64,000 bases of DNA from the NCBI RefSeq assembly GCF_002251855.1, contig NZ_NOXW01000020.1:124001-188000 (forward strand). Reading direction: 5' to 3'. This DNA is from Rhodoferax sp. TH121 (GTDB lineage: Bacteria > Pseudomonadota > Gammaproteobacteria > Burkholderiales > Burkholderiaceae_C). The position numbers were made by a program, and so were the translations under genes. This document shows positions 1 through 8,194 of this stretch, in pieces. Positions within the stretch are counted from its first letter, which is position 1; each line of letters starts with the position of its first letter. The notes under the pieces were generated by a model. It did no database searches, was not told where the DNA came from, and was given only the letters and a program-made list of their open reading frames with translations.

Positions 1-1318
1 AGATCACCGCGTCTTGCGGCACGATGCCCACGCGCTGGCGCAGTGCGTCCAGCGCCATGTCGCGCGTGCCCATGCCGTCCAGCAAGATGCGGCCACCCTG
101 CGGGTCGTAGTAGCGCAGCAGCAGCTGGAATACCGTGCTCTTGCCCGCTCCGCTGGGGCCGACGATGGCTACGGTCTGGCCGGGTTGCACGTTCAGGCTG
201 AAGTTTTGCAGCGCGGGTTGCAAAGGGCGTGACGGGTAATGGAAGTCAATAGCTTCAAATTTGATAGCACTCCCCGCAGAGGGCATGGGGGCTAGCTGCG
301 GTTTTGAGGGTGAAGTAATGGGCGACTGTGTGTTCAGCAGCTCCATCAGCCGCTCGGTGGCGCCTGCTGCGCGCAGCAGGTCGCCATAGACCTCGCCCAG
401 CACCGCAAAAGCGCTGGCCAGGATGATCACGTACACCACAGTCTGCCCCAGATGGCCGGCGGTGATACGGCCTTCGGCCACCGCCTGGGTGCCCTGGTAC
501 AGGCCCCACAGCAGCGCTGCACTGGTGGCAATGATGATGAAGGCCACCAGCACCGAGCGCATCAGGCTGCGCTTGGTGGCGGTCGCAAAGGCGTTGTCGG
601 TGGAGGTGACAAAGCGCACCGTCTCGCGCCCTTCGGCGGTGTAGCTTTGCACCACGGGAATTGCGTTGAGCACCTCGGCCGCAATCGCGCTGGAGTCGGC
701 CACCCGGTCCTGGCTGGCGCGTGAGAGTTTGCGCACCCGCCGGCCGAACCACAGGCTGGGCATCACGATGAGCACCAGCACCGCCAGCACCTGCAGCATC
801 ACCACCGGGTTGGTCCACACCAGCACGGCCAGCGCGCCCACGCCCATCACCGCGTTGCGCAGTCCCATGCTCAGCGACGAGCCCACCACGGTTTGCACCA
901 GCGTGGTATCGGCCGACAGGCGCGAGAGCACCTCGCCGGTTTGCGTGGTCTCAAAAAACTCCGGGCTCTGTTTGAGCACATGGCCGTAGACCGCGTTGCG
1001 CAGGTCGGCGGTCACGCGCTCGCCCAGCCAGCTGACCATGTAAAACCGCGCTGCCGAAAAAAGGCCCAGCGCCACCGCCACTGCAAACAGCGCAGCAAAG
1101 TGATCGCGCAGCGCCATCATCTGCGCCCCCTTGTCGGTCTGCACCAGCCCGCCGTCAATCAGGCTGCGCAGCGCGATCGGGAAGGCCAGCGTGGCGCCCG
1201 CTGCCAGCACCAGAAACACCAGCGCCATGCCAATGCGCCCCCGGTAGGGCCGCAGAAACGGCAGCAGGCCGGAGAGGGATTGGGGGTTGCTGGCTTTGGG
1301 GCGGTCGGATGAAGTCAT
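1..1318 (-). CDS. ABC exporter, fused permease-ATPase (3' end outside window)
   Basis: This is an MsbA-like half transporter: an N-terminal six-helix exporter permease fused to a nucleotide-binding domain. Translation on the minus strand from the ATG at 1318 gives about 439 residues before the window edge. The permease domain covers roughly residues 15-320 and has the typical run 'ETTQTGEVLSRLSADT' of type-I exporters. The ATPase begins near residue 360, with Walker A GPSGAGKST at about bases 142-168 and the Q-loop 'GIVPQD' just before the edge. Signature and Walker B motifs lie outside the window. The substrate cannot be told; lipid or drug export is typical of the family. The linker between the two domains (about residues 335-355) contains a copy of the dispersed repeat described below, giving the peptide SAIKFEA, which also occurs in MutL of this window. 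Confidence 0.9.
   Translation of the reverse strand, partial: MTSSDRPKASNPQSLSGLLPFLRPYRGRIGMALVFLVLAAGATLAFPIALRSLIDGGLVQTDKGAQMMALRDHFAALFAVAVALGLFSAARFYMVSWLGERVTADLRNAVYGHVLKQSPEFFETTQTGEVLSRLSADTTLVQTVVGSSLSMGLRNAVMGVGALAVLVWTNPVVMLQVLAVLVLIVMPSLWFGRRVRKLSRASQDRVADSSAIAAEVLNAIPVVQSYTAEGRETVRFVTSTDNAFATATKRSLMRSVLVAFIIIATSAALLWGLYQGTQAVAEGRITAGHLGQTVVYVIILASAFAVLGEVYGDLLRAAGATERLMELLNTQSPITSPSKPQLAPMPSAGSAIKFEAIDFHYPSRPLQPALQNFSLNVQPGQTVAIVGPSGAGKSTVFQLLLRYYDPQGGRILLDGMGTRDMALDALRQRVGIVPQDAVI
250..308 (+). repeat. Dispersed coding-compatible repeat, copy 1 (in ABC exporter)
   Basis: This copy contains GCTTCAAATTTGATAGC followed by a degenerate right half ending in GGGGGCTAGCTGCGG. It lies antisense to the exporter gene, in the linker before the ATPase domain. 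It matches the mutL copy at 33219-33268 in its left part, so both proteins carry APMxSAxSAIKFEA. Its right half is more diverged than in other copies. Confidence 0.6.
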
Positions 1319-1372
1319 GGCAGCCTAGGTGGGGACGAGGGCGGTAGAGGCAAGGCAGGTCGAGAAATATAG

Positions 1373-1432
1373 TCAAATATGCCTTTGGCCTCCGTCATTA
1401 TTGCGTGAGCAGCTATTGAATTTGTAGCGTTT
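1373..1432 (-). repeat. Dispersed repeat, copy 2 (intergenic)
   Basis: This is the only clear intergenic copy. On the minus strand it reads GCTACAAATTCAATAGCTGC, then TCACGCAATAATGACGGAGG, then CCAAAGGCATATTTGAC. It aligns along its whole length with the copies inside the ftsX-like gene and coaBC. It fills much of the 148-base spacer between the ABC exporter start and the end of the lipocalin gene. No other feature is visible in that spacer. Confidence 0.75.
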
Positions 1433-1466
1433 GTTTTTCGGTTTGTTGCGGTATGTTGCTGTGCCT

Positions 1467-2567
1467 TTAGAGCTTCAGGGCTGCTGCATACCCCGTCATC
1501 TCCAGGTAGCCGCGCCCCACTAGCGTGCCTTTGCTGTCCCATACTTCGCTCAGGCCTTCCCAGTAGATGGCGCCGGTAGAGCTGCGACTGTCGAGCTCCT
1601 GGTTGTCGATAACGGCCTTCACGGTATAGAAATCGCCCGCGGTGCGCACCACCCATTCCACGGGGTAGCTGGCACGGCTCATGGGGCTGCGCCAGCTGCG
1701 CACAGGGCGGAACAGCACCTCGCCGCGCGAGAAGGCATACCGTGCGCCGGCCGCGCTGCGGAAGGAGCCACCGTCCCATAAAACGCCGCCTTGCCGGTCG
1801 CGCAGCTGAAAGGCGGTCAGTGCGCTGCCGTCGAACAGGTTGATGCCAATCCAGTCCCAGCCCACGGCCTGCGGATGCAGCACTTCTTGGCTCCATTCGT
1901 GGTCCAGCCAAGCGGTGCTGCCGGCCTCCAGCGCCCGTGTCTGACCCTGCAGGGTGATGCTGCCACTGACCTGCAGCTGTGGCACGCTGTAGTAGTAGCT
2001 GGCCTGCTTTTCCTCCGGCCCCTTGCGTGACAGGCCGTCTTTGCCCTGCAGCAGCACGGGCTGCATGGCTTTGAAGCGCAGGTTCAGGTTGAAGTTGCTC
2101 GCAGGAATCTGGGCGTGCAGGTCCGCGCCTTGGCGCAACAGCGACCAATCGCGCAGCAGCACGCCGGTGTCTTGTGCGCTGGCGGAGGCGGTGTCAGCCG
2201 GGTTGCTACCCGCAGGTTCGCCGGACCAACGGGCGATGCGCTGGTCGTGCCAGAGTTTCCTGCCTGCCACATCGGTGACGGCCGCATGCGCAAACAGCAG
2301 CTGTTTGGCGGCCAGGCGTGATCGCATCTCTTGGGTCGCCGCCACGCGGCTGCGAAAAAATGTGACCTGGAAACCCAAAGCGGCCGTTTGGCCCGCGACG
2401 TTGGCGTAGCCCGTGAGGTACCACCACTCGGTGGCGAAGTCGTTGTGGCTACCCGCATCGCGCGGGAAGGTGAGCTGCTTGGCAGGCAGCGCCCAGGCAC
2501 CGGGCAGCAAGCCTGCCAACAGGGGCGCTGCCAAGGCTTTACGCCGCGCAATCAAGGACGCTGTCAC
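1467..2567 (-). CDS. CrtC/AttH-like lipocalin-fold protein, secreted
   Basis: This 366-residue protein resembles the 'predicted secreted hydrolase' family related to carotenoid 1,2-hydratase CrtC and to AttH, with two lipocalin-like halves. Supporting motifs are 'DFATEWWYLTG' near residue 45 and 'WLDHEWSQEVL' near 220, with 'GWDWIGINL' just after; these are hallmark runs of the family. The N-terminus (ARRKALAAPLLAGLLPGAWA) is a signal peptide, possibly Tat-type because of the paired arginines. The start is a GTG, 5 bases after the M48 protease stop, so the two are co-transcribed. Relatives often sit beside an FtsX-like permease and a LolD-like ATPase. Here those two are in the window but separate (10603-13188 and 22966-23619). 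The biochemical role is unknown; envelope function is inferred. Confidence 0.8.
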   Translation of the reverse strand: MTASLIARRKALAAPLLAGLLPGAWALPAKQLTFPRDAGSHNDFATEWWYLTGYANVAGQTAALGFQVTFFRSRVAATQEMRSRLAAKQLLFAHAAVTDVAGRKLWHDQRIARWSGEPAGSNPADTASASAQDTGVLLRDWSLLRQGADLHAQIPASNFNLNLRFKAMQPVLLQGKDGLSRKGPEEKQASYYYSVPQLQVSGSITLQGQTRALEAGSTAWLDHEWSQEVLHPQAVGWDWIGINLFDGSALTAFQLRDRQGGVLWDGGSFRSAAGARYAFSRGEVLFRPVRSWRSPMSRASYPVEWVVRTAGDFYTVKAVIDNQELDSRSSTGAIYWEGLSEVWDSKGTLVGRGYLEMTGYAAALKL

Positions 2568-2572
2568 CGTAT

Positions 2573-3490
2573 TCAGCGGCTCCCTGTGCGGGCCAGGCGT
2601 TGGGCCACGGTGGGCGAGGGCTTGCCCGACAGTGCGTCCAGGCGCTGGCCCATGGCGGCCTCTAACTGGTCCAGCCGCGTCTGGGTGGCAGGGTGGGTGC
2701 TCAGCGCCAGGGTGAAGACCGGGTTGTCGGGTTTGGCCGTGCGCAGCTGCTGCAGCACGGCTACCAGGCCATAGGGGTCAAAACCCGCGCGCGCGGCCAA
2801 GGCCACGCCACTGCGGTCGGCATCAAACTCGTCGCCTTGGTCCAGGCCCTTGGAATACACCTCGCGCCCCAGTGCCAGCAGTTGGGCCGAGAGTGCGCCC
2901 TGCGCGTTGTTGCCCAGTTGCGATGCAATGGCGCGGGTCAGCAGGCCGGTTTGTGCCGACTTGCGCATTGCAGCCAAGTGGTGTTTGGCCACCACGTGGT
3001 GGATCTCGTGCGCCAGGATGCCGGCCAGCTCCGACTCATCGGCCACAGAGTCGATGAGGCCCTTGGTCACAAACACATAACCACCCGGTGCGGCAAAGGC
3101 GTTGTAGCCTGCGTCATCCAGCACCGCAAAGGTCCATGGCAGGTTGGGGCGCTCGGATTGCAGGCTGATCCAGCGGCCCAGGCGGTTCACATAGCGCTGC
3201 AAGGCTACATCCCGGTGCAGCGGCTTGGCACCCAGCAGCACCGCGGCGAGCTGGCGGCCCATCTCGATTTCCTTGGGTTCGTCGATCTGCTCCATCGATT
3301 GCGAGAGCATGTTGGCGAGGTCATGGGTGTTGGCCGCTGCTGCCGGGGCGCTGTTATTGCCCGGTGCATTGGGTTTGAGGATGTTTTGCAGCAAGCCACC
3401 CAGCACCTTGCCGGGGTCTTGCGCCACGGCCGACCAGGGCAACGCGGCGCAGCAGGCCGCTAAAGTCAAGGAGAGCAAAGTGCGCTTCAT
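2573..3490 (-). CDS. M48-family periplasmic zinc metalloprotease
   Basis: This 305-residue protein has an N-terminal signal peptide (cleavage likely after AVA near residue 23) and a peptidase M48 domain. The zinc-binding HEXXH motif is H161-E-I-H-H165, preceded by the usual 'DESELAGILA' run. The downstream acidic ligand is probably in 'DEFDAD' near residue 217. These proteases, related to BepA/YfgC and LoiP, act in the periplasm on misassembled envelope proteins; that role is inferred. There is no C-terminal TPR region, so it is closer to the LoiP type. The start codon overlaps the stop of the SH3-like gene upstream (ATGA) and the next gene follows 5 bases after the stop, so it is the middle gene of a three-gene operon. 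Confidence 0.9.
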   Translation of the reverse strand: MKRTLLSLTLAACCAALPWSAVAQDPGKVLGGLLQNILKPNAPGNNSAPAAAANTHDLANMLSQSMEQIDEPKEIEMGRQLAAVLLGAKPLHRDVALQRYVNRLGRWISLQSERPNLPWTFAVLDDAGYNAFAAPGGYVFVTKGLIDSVADESELAGILAHEIHHVVAKHHLAAMRKSAQTGLLTRAIASQLGNNAQGALSAQLLALGREVYSKGLDQGDEFDADRSGVALAARAGFDPYGLVAVLQQLRTAKPDNPVFTLALSTHPATQTRLDQLEAAMGQRLDALSGKPSPTVAQRLARTGSR

Positions 3491-4062
3491 GGGGAATATC
3501 CTGGGCCGGAGGCGGTGGCAGGCGTGGGGGGCGCAGGTATTGGCAGCGGGTCCACGAGGCGGGCGCTCAGGCTGGCATCGGCGGCAAATCGTTTGGCCTG
3601 CGCCGCATCCTGGCGCAAACCCTCTGCCTGGGCCAGGGCGGCCAGATTGGGTTGGGCGTTGGCTATGTCTTCGGCCCCCAGGCCACGAATGCCCACTGTG
3701 GCCGTGGTGCCGCTGGTGTTCGGGTTCGGTGCACTGCCGCGGTTGAACAGGTTGGAGAGCCCGCGCAATGCACCAGTGGCGGCGCTGGCCACGTTGCCCT
3801 GTTCGGTGGCCGTGCCTACGTCAAACAGGTGAATCCAACCACTGGCGCCCGCCGCTGTTTTGACCTGCACCCATGGGCCTTGTCGGATGGGTTGGCGGGT
3901 CAGGGTAGTTTGGGCTGGCAGCGTGGCCAGGGCCGCGGTGCTGTCGGCGGGGCCTTCGCGCAGAGTGGTCTGGCGCTTGGTGACCAGGGCCTCCTGGGCC
4001 CAGGCGCCCGCGCCGCCCATCAGGGCCAGGGCCAGCAAAGTCAGAGAGATGGGTTTACGCAT
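3487..4062 (-). CDS. Secreted SH3-like domain protein
   Basis: The chosen ATG at 4062 gives a protein of about 191 residues starting MRKPISLTLLALALMGG, a clear signal peptide ending near AWA. After it comes a bacterial SH3-like domain: 'TTLREGPADSTAALATLPAQT', then 'GPWVQVKTAAGASGWIHL'. The C-terminal part is low in complexity and ends in a Pro/Ala-rich tail. Such domains usually bind peptidoglycan or cell-wall ligands. The reading frame is open further upstream to a TTG at 4098, and another ATG lies at 4071. I prefer 4062 because the signal peptide starts there. It is the first gene of the operon with the M48 protease and the lipocalin protein, and overlaps the protease start by 4 bases. Confidence 0.8.
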   Translation of the reverse strand: MRKPISLTLLALALMGGAGAWAQEALVTKRQTTLREGPADSTAALATLPAQTTLTRQPIRQGPWVQVKTAAGASGWIHLFDVGTATEQGNVASAATGALRGLSNLFNRGSAPNPNTSGTTATVGIRGLGAEDIANAQPNLAALAQAEGLRQDAAQAKRFAADASLSARLVDPLPIPAPPTPATASGPGYSP

Positions 4063-4121
4063 GGAGGCCATTGTCAGGGAAGGGCTGCCACGCGGCAATG
4101 CCCAGGCGCGTCACGCTGTGC

Positions 4122-5123
4122 TCAGTCCGGGTGGGCCTGGGTTTCAGGGTCAGGCTCCTCGCCAATGGCCTTGCGGGTGATGGCAGCCTGCGCCATCAAC
4201 CAGGCACAAAACGCCTGAATCTCGGGGCGTGTGCGGCTGCGCGGCCCAACCATCAGAAAGTACACCAGCGGCGTGTCGATGCGGCCATTGGGCAGCACCT
4301 CCACCAGGTCGCCACTGGCCAGGCTATCGGCCACCAGTGGCATGCGCGCCAGCGCCACGCCCTGGCCGGTCAGCGCCGCCTGCACGATCTGGTGCGCGTA
4401 GTTGAAATACATCCAGCGCTTGGGTTCCAGCTTGGGCAGGTCGTTGCCGTCCAGCCAGCGCCGCCAGGTCAGCCATTCCAGGTTCTGGTGGCGGTGACTG
4501 TCGCTGGCCTCCAACAGGGCAAAGCGGTTCAGGTCAGCGGCTTTGCGCAGTGGCGGCCCGCTTTTGAGCAGCCAGGGGCTGGCCACGGGGGTGAGCTGCT
4601 CGCCAAACAGTCGTACCGCATCAGGACCCGCGTTGCCGGGGCGGGTGTAGCGGATGGCGAGGTCCACATCGCTGGTGTCCAGGTCCACCGGGTTGTCGGT
4701 GGCGTCCAAGCGGATGTCGATGTCGGGGTACTCGGCCTGGAAGGCTTCGAGCCGCGGAATCAGCCACATGGACGCAAAGGACGCCCAAGTGGAAATGGCC
4801 ACACTCTTGCGCCCCGCCGTGCGGCGGATCAGGCGCACGGCACTGTCTACCCGCTCCAGCGAAGGCAGCACGGCACGCAACAATTGCGCGCCCGCGCTGG
4901 TCAGTTCCACGGCGCGTGTGTGGCGCAAAAACAGAGGCACGCCCACCTCGTCTTCCAGCGCCTGCACTTGGCGGCTCACCGCGCTTTGGGTCAGCGACAG
5001 TTCTTCAGCCGCCGCACGGAAATTGAGGTGGCGCGCCACTGCCTCCAGCGCGCGCAGGTGGCCTACCGCAATGGGGCGGGTGCGCAGACGGATCTCGGTG
5101 CTGGAGGGTGCAGCGTTAGACAT
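4122..5123 (-). CDS. LysR-family transcriptional regulator
   Basis: This 333-residue protein has an N-terminal winged helix-turn-helix (HLRALEAVARHLNFRAAAEEL, then SLTQSAVSRQVQALEDEVG, about residues 20-62) and a LysR substrate-binding domain from about residue 100 to 305. The GcvA-like features 'WLIPRLEAFQAEYPDIDIRL' and the single-site effector domain suggest the GcvA subgroup. It is divergent from the DUF2917 gene with 115 bases between start codons, which is the usual arrangement for a LysR regulator and its target. The DUF2917 gene is therefore its likely target, together with its own promoter. Confidence 0.9.
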   Translation of the reverse strand: MSNAAPSSTEIRLRTRPIAVGHLRALEAVARHLNFRAAAEELSLTQSAVSRQVQALEDEVGVPLFLRHTRAVELTSAGAQLLRAVLPSLERVDSAVRLIRRTAGRKSVAISTWASFASMWLIPRLEAFQAEYPDIDIRLDATDNPVDLDTSDVDLAIRYTRPGNAGPDAVRLFGEQLTPVASPWLLKSGPPLRKAADLNRFALLEASDSHRHQNLEWLTWRRWLDGNDLPKLEPKRWMYFNYAHQIVQAALTGQGVALARMPLVADSLASGDLVEVLPNGRIDTPLVYFLMVGPRSRTRPEIQAFCAWLMAQAAITRKAIGEEPDPETQAHPD

Positions 5124-5151
5124 GGCAGGGCAAAGATTGATGCGGGAATGG

Positions 5152-5176
5152 AATGAATAGCATAGCCCGATTTCAT
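5152..5176. promoter_or_regulatory. Candidate LysR-type binding site
   Basis: The divergent spacer holds the dyad ATGAA-N14-TTCAT at 5153-5176. A related half (ATTCATT, 5204-5210) lies closer to the DUF2917 start. LysR regulators usually bind imperfect dyads of this size between divergent genes. This is inference from position and symmetry only. Confidence 0.3.
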
Positions 5177-5238
5177 TGGACGGTGTTGCAGTGCAGCGTG
5201 ATCATTCATTGCCCAACCACCTTTTGAAGGAGTCCACC

Positions 5239-5805
5239 ATGTCAGCCCACCGCCCATCCTTCCAACGTCCGCTTTCGAAAGGCGTGTCCGACGCCCTGTC
5301 CGGCCTCAGCCTTGCCACCCCACTGGACCACGCTGTTGATCTGCCGCCGGATGCCGAGGCAATGGAGCTGGACGCACCCTGGAAGCTGCTCCAGGGCTGC
5401 GCCGTGACCTTGCGGCCGCGGACTGCCGGTGTGTTGCGTGTGGTGTCGGGCCGGGCCTGGGCGACGCTGGATGTGTCCTGTCACACCCCGCTGACCGAGA
5501 GCGGAGACCATTTCGTCGCCCTGGGTCACGACCTGCAACTGCGCGCCGGGCAGCGTGTGGTGGTGGAGGCGTGGCCCTACAAGGGACAGGACGGAATTCA
5601 GCTCCAATGGGTGGCACAGCCACAGACCTGCCTGGCCACGCGCTTCCAGACCAATGTGGTGCAACCGCTGCGCGATGTGGGGCAGGGGCTGGGTCTGGTG
5701 GCACGCGCCCTTGGCCGCCTAGTGGCAGGGCTGGCGAGTTATGCCAACGTCCTGACCGCAGGCCGCGGCCGTGTACTGCAAGGGCTGGAATCCAACGCTC
5801 CTTGA
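5239..5805 (+). CDS. DUF2917 domain protein
   Basis: This is a protein of 188 residues starting at the ATG at 5239, preceded by a good ribosome-binding site (GAAGGAG). The frame is open further upstream but without support. The central part, about residues 45-130, matches the DUF2917 pattern: 'GCAVTLRPRTAGVLRVVSGRAW' followed by 'TLDV', and 'GDHFVALGHDLQLRAGQRVVVE'. This looks like a small cupin-like beta-sandwich. No catalytic residues or signal peptide are apparent. Members are common next to LysR regulators in Burkholderiales, as here. The function is unknown. Confidence 0.8.
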   Translation: MSAHRPSFQRPLSKGVSDALSGLSLATPLDHAVDLPPDAEAMELDAPWKLLQGCAVTLRPRTAGVLRVVSGRAWATLDVSCHTPLTESGDHFVALGHDLQLRAGQRVVVEAWPYKGQDGIQLQWVAQPQTCLATRFQTNVVQPLRDVGQGLGLVARALGRLVAGLASYANVLTAGRGRVLQGLESNAP

Positions 5806-5816
5806 GCGGAGCGAGG

Positions 5817-5896
5817 GGTTTCGCTGCCGGGCCGCCCCAAGGCGAAACGCGCCCCCCTGGGGGGCAGCGAGCCGCGCAGCGGCGGAGCGTGGGGGC
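5817..5896. repeat. GC-rich hairpin repeat, copy 1 (between convergent genes)
   Basis: This 80-base element sits between the converging DUF2917 and lacI-type genes. It contains an outer stem TTTCGC/GCGAAA around CGGGCCGCCCC, a near-perfect hairpin GCCCCCCTGGGGGGC, and CCGCGCAGCGGCGG. The same element recurs at 39201-39281 and 48382-48464. Position and structure suggest a bidirectional transcription terminator or RNA end structure (inference). Confidence 0.8.
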
Positions 5897-5902
5897 AATG
5901 TC

Positions 5903-6925
5903 CTAGGCGCTGTCTCTCAGTTGCAGTGTGTAGCCCAGATTGATGCAAGGTGAGGCGACCGTTTCCCCTTGCATCAACGCCACCAGCATCTGCCCCGCGG
6001 CTTCGCCTATTTCTGCACGCGGTGTGCGCACCGTCGTCAGCGGCGGCAGCATCTGGTCGCTGCCCGTCAAATCGTTGAAGCCCGCAATCGCCACCTGTTG
6101 CGGTACGGCCACCCCCAAGCGCAAGGCGGCCAATAGTGCGCCTTGGGCCAGGTCGTCGTTGCAAAAAAAGATCGCGTCTACCGGCGGCTGTTGGCCCATG
6201 ATTTGCTCGAACATGCGTGCACCCAGCGACAACGAAGATGCGGCCGGGTTCAGCCATTCCAGTGTGGCATCGTAGTGCCCTGCTGCTTGCAGGGCTTGGC
6301 GCCAGCCCTCAAGCCGTTGCAGGGTTCGCGGGTCCAGCTGGGCGGCTGCAAAGGCAATGCGCCGGTGGCCCTTGTCCAGCAAATGGCGCGTCAGATCACG
6401 GCCTGCGTCACGCTGGGAAAAGCCTACGCAGTAGGCGCCTTCAGGGGCCTCGGCGGTCATCAGGTGCACACAGGGCACACCACTGTGCGCGATCAGGCTG
6501 CGTGTGGCGTCGCTGCGCTCCAGCCCGGTCACGATGAGTCCGGCCGGGCGGTGCAGCAGCTGTTCGCGCAACAAGCTTTCTTCTTCACTCGCGTCGTAAT
6601 GGGTGATGCCGATCAGGGTCTGGTACCCGGCCTGGCGAAGGGTTTGTTGCAGTGCCTCTAGCAAGTCCACAAACAAGGCGTTGGACAGCATGGGAATCAG
6701 TACGGCTACATGGCTGCTCTGGCCCGAAGCCAGGGCACGGGCAGCCGGGTTGGGGACATACCCCAGCGTGTTCGCCGCCGCCTGCACTTTGGCCACCAAC
6801 TCGGCAGCCACGGCCCGCTCGCCGCGCAAGGCGCGTGACACGGTGATGGGGCTCACACCGGCGAGGTGGGCCACATCGGCCAGCGTAACGCGGCCGGTGG
6901 CGCGGGGGCGAAGGGGGGCGGTCAT
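5903..6925 (-). CDS. LacI-family repressor, gluconate-type
   Basis: This 340-residue regulator has the classical LacI helix-turn-helix at residues 14-35 (VTLADVAHLAGVSPITVSRAL), the hinge helix 'NPAARALASGQ', and a periplasmic-binding-protein-like effector domain to the end. It resembles GntR-type repressors of gluconate genes. It is transcribed away from gluconokinase and the TRAP transporter, across a 163-base spacer holding two near-identical palindromes (6969-6982 and 7070-7083). The first lies 44 bases before this gene's start, so it probably also represses itself. The effector is inferred to be gluconate or 6-phosphogluconate from the neighbours. Confidence 0.9.
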   Translation of the reverse strand: MTAPLRPRATGRVTLADVAHLAGVSPITVSRALRGERAVAAELVAKVQAAANTLGYVPNPAARALASGQSSHVAVLIPMLSNALFVDLLEALQQTLRQAGYQTLIGITHYDASEEESLLREQLLHRPAGLIVTGLERSDATRSLIAHSGVPCVHLMTAEAPEGAYCVGFSQRDAGRDLTRHLLDKGHRRIAFAAAQLDPRTLQRLEGWRQALQAAGHYDATLEWLNPAASSLSLGARMFEQIMGQQPPVDAIFFCNDDLAQGALLAALRLGVAVPQQVAIAGFNDLTGSDQMLPPLTTVRTPRAEIGEAAGQMLVALMQGETVASPCINLGYTLQLRDSA

Positions 6926-6968
6926 GTCCTAGGGAAACTACTGAAATGGATGGAATGATCTTCGCATA

Positions 6969-6982
6969 GGATAGCGCTATCC
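6969..6982. promoter_or_regulatory. Operator O1 for the LacI-type repressor
   Basis: GGATAGCGCTATCC is a perfect 14-base palindrome with the central CG/GC step typical of LacI-family operators. It lies 44 bases upstream of the repressor gene and is repeated with one change 101 bases away. Binding by this repressor is inferred. Confidence 0.75.
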
Positions 6983-7069
6983 AATGTGGTGATGGTCACG
7001 GGCAAACCCGTACTCGGTTTCATTGAGACATTTGCCTGTTTCTGCCCCACATCTTTTTTGAACTATCAA

Positions 7070-7083
7070 GGATAGCGCTGTCC
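7070..7083. promoter_or_regulatory. Operator O2, overlapping the gluconokinase start region
   Basis: GGATAGCGCTGTCC differs from O1 by one base. It ends 5 bases before the gluconokinase ATG, so bound repressor would cover the ribosome-binding region or promoter. A possible -35 box TTGAAC is at 7058-7063. With a -10 near 7081 (TCCAAT), transcription would begin at about the start codon. Confidence 0.75.
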
Positions 7084-7088
7084 AATTT

Positions 7089-7601
7089 ATGGAACCCATG
7101 CATTCCATCGTCATCATGGGCGTGGCCGGCTGCGGCAAGTCCAGCCTGGGGGAGCAGGTGGCGCAGGCCATGGGGCTGCCGCTGGTGGAGGGCGACGACC
7201 ACCACAGCCCAGCCAACCGCGACAAGATGGCCCGTGGCATCGCCCTGACCGATGCCGACCGGGCCGACTGGCTGGCTACGCTGGGGGCACAGCTGCAGGC
7301 CCGGCCGGGTGGGGCCGTGGTGACATGCTCGGCGCTCAAGCGCGCCTATCGCGACCGCCTGCGCCAAGCTGCACCAGGCCTGCGCTTTGTATTTCTGGAG
7401 ATCGGCAAGGCCGAAGCCCAGGCCCGTGTGGGTGCGCGCGCATCGCATTTCTTTTCCAGCAGCCTGGTGGACAACCAGTTCGCCACGCTGGAGTCCCCGG
7501 TGGGCGAGGCTGGCGTCTTGCGCCTGGACGCAACCCGTCCCCTGGCCCAGCTGCAGACCTCAGTAACCGATTGGCTGGCCACAACGCAGGAGCCTGCATG
7601 A
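7089..7601 (+). CDS. gntK: Gluconokinase
   Basis: This protein of 170 residues, the usual length for the GntK family, phosphorylates D-gluconate to 6-phosphogluconate. The P-loop is MGVAGCGKSS near residues 10-19. The substrate region 'EGDDHHSPANRDKMARGIAL' follows, with 'TDADRADWL', then 'CSALKRAYRDRLR'. All are family hallmarks. A second ATG at 7098 is an alternative start and may be the true one if the transcript starts at about 7093. The 3' end overlaps the TRAP small permease gene by 4 bases. It is the first gene of an operon with a TRAP transporter and is controlled from O2. Confidence 0.9.
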   Translation: MEPMHSIVIMGVAGCGKSSLGEQVAQAMGLPLVEGDDHHSPANRDKMARGIALTDADRADWLATLGAQLQARPGGAVVTCSALKRAYRDRLRQAAPGLRFVFLEIGKAEAQARVGARASHFFSSSLVDNQFATLESPVGEAGVLRLDATRPLAQLQTSVTDWLATTQEPA

Positions 7602-8113
7602 CTGATCCCGTGAAAGACCCGGCTGCAAGGCCCGGCAAGTTTGTCCATCTGACCCAGGGGCTCATGGCCCTGTGCCTGGGCGTGATGGCGGTATCGGTGT
7701 TTGTGAACGTGGTGCTGCGCTACGGCTTTGGCAGTGGCGTGGCTGCCAGCGAAGAGCTGTCGCGCCTTCTGTTTGTCTGGATGGTGTTTATCGGCGCCAC
7801 GGCGGCATATCCAGCGGGTGAGCACATGGCCTTCACCAGCCTGGTCGCCCTGCTGCAAAAGCGTCCACGGGCGCTGGCGGTGATGACTGCGGTGATCCGT
7901 TTGCTGGTGCTGCTGGCCTGTGTGTTGCTGGGGCGCGGTGCCTGGCAGCAAGTGGTGGTGGGGCTGGACAGCTACTCGGTCGTGATGGCGTACCCCACTG
8001 CCTTGCTGCCCCTGCCGGCCCTGCTGTGCGCTACTGCAATTGGCGCCATGGCCCTGTGGGAACTCATACAACGTACGCCGCTGGACCTCGGTCACGGCGC
8101 AGAAGTCGAATAA
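7598..8113 (+). CDS. TRAP transporter small permease (DctQ type)
   Basis: This protein of 171 residues has four predicted membrane helices and the DctQ signature region 'VNVVLRYGFGSGVAASEELS' followed by 'RLLFVWMVFIGA'. The start is the ATG at 7598, overlapping the gluconokinase stop (ATGA). The frame is open further upstream but that would run deep inside gntK. It pairs with the large permease DctM and the receptor DctP that follow. Together with gntK this implies sodium-coupled uptake of gluconate or a related sugar acid (inference). Confidence 0.9.
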   Translation: MTDPVKDPAARPGKFVHLTQGLMALCLGVMAVSVFVNVVLRYGFGSGVAASEELSRLLFVWMVFIGATAAYPAGEHMAFTSLVALLQKRPRALAVMTAVIRLLVLLACVLLGRGAWQQVVVGLDSYSVVMAYPTALLPLPALLCATAIGAMALWELIQRTPLDLGHGAEVE

Positions 8114-8117
8114 GTAT

Positions 8118-8190
8118 GCGCCCCCACGTTCACATTCGTTCACTGCCCCCCGAGGGCGCCGCAGCCCTCCTGGAGGCGGCTCGTCGGAGG
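8118..8190 (-). repeat. Diverged GC-rich hairpin repeat, copy 4
   Basis: The spacer between dctQ and dctM holds GCGCCCCCACG, then CACTGCCCCCCGAGGGCGCC, then CTCCTGGAGGCGGC. On the minus strand these blocks line up with parts of the GC-rich element found at convergent gene ends, but the copy is much diverged. Here it lies inside an operon, and its 3' end provides or abuts the dctM ribosome-binding site (GGAGG at 8186-8190). Confidence 0.5.
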
Positions 8191-8194
8191 TTTC

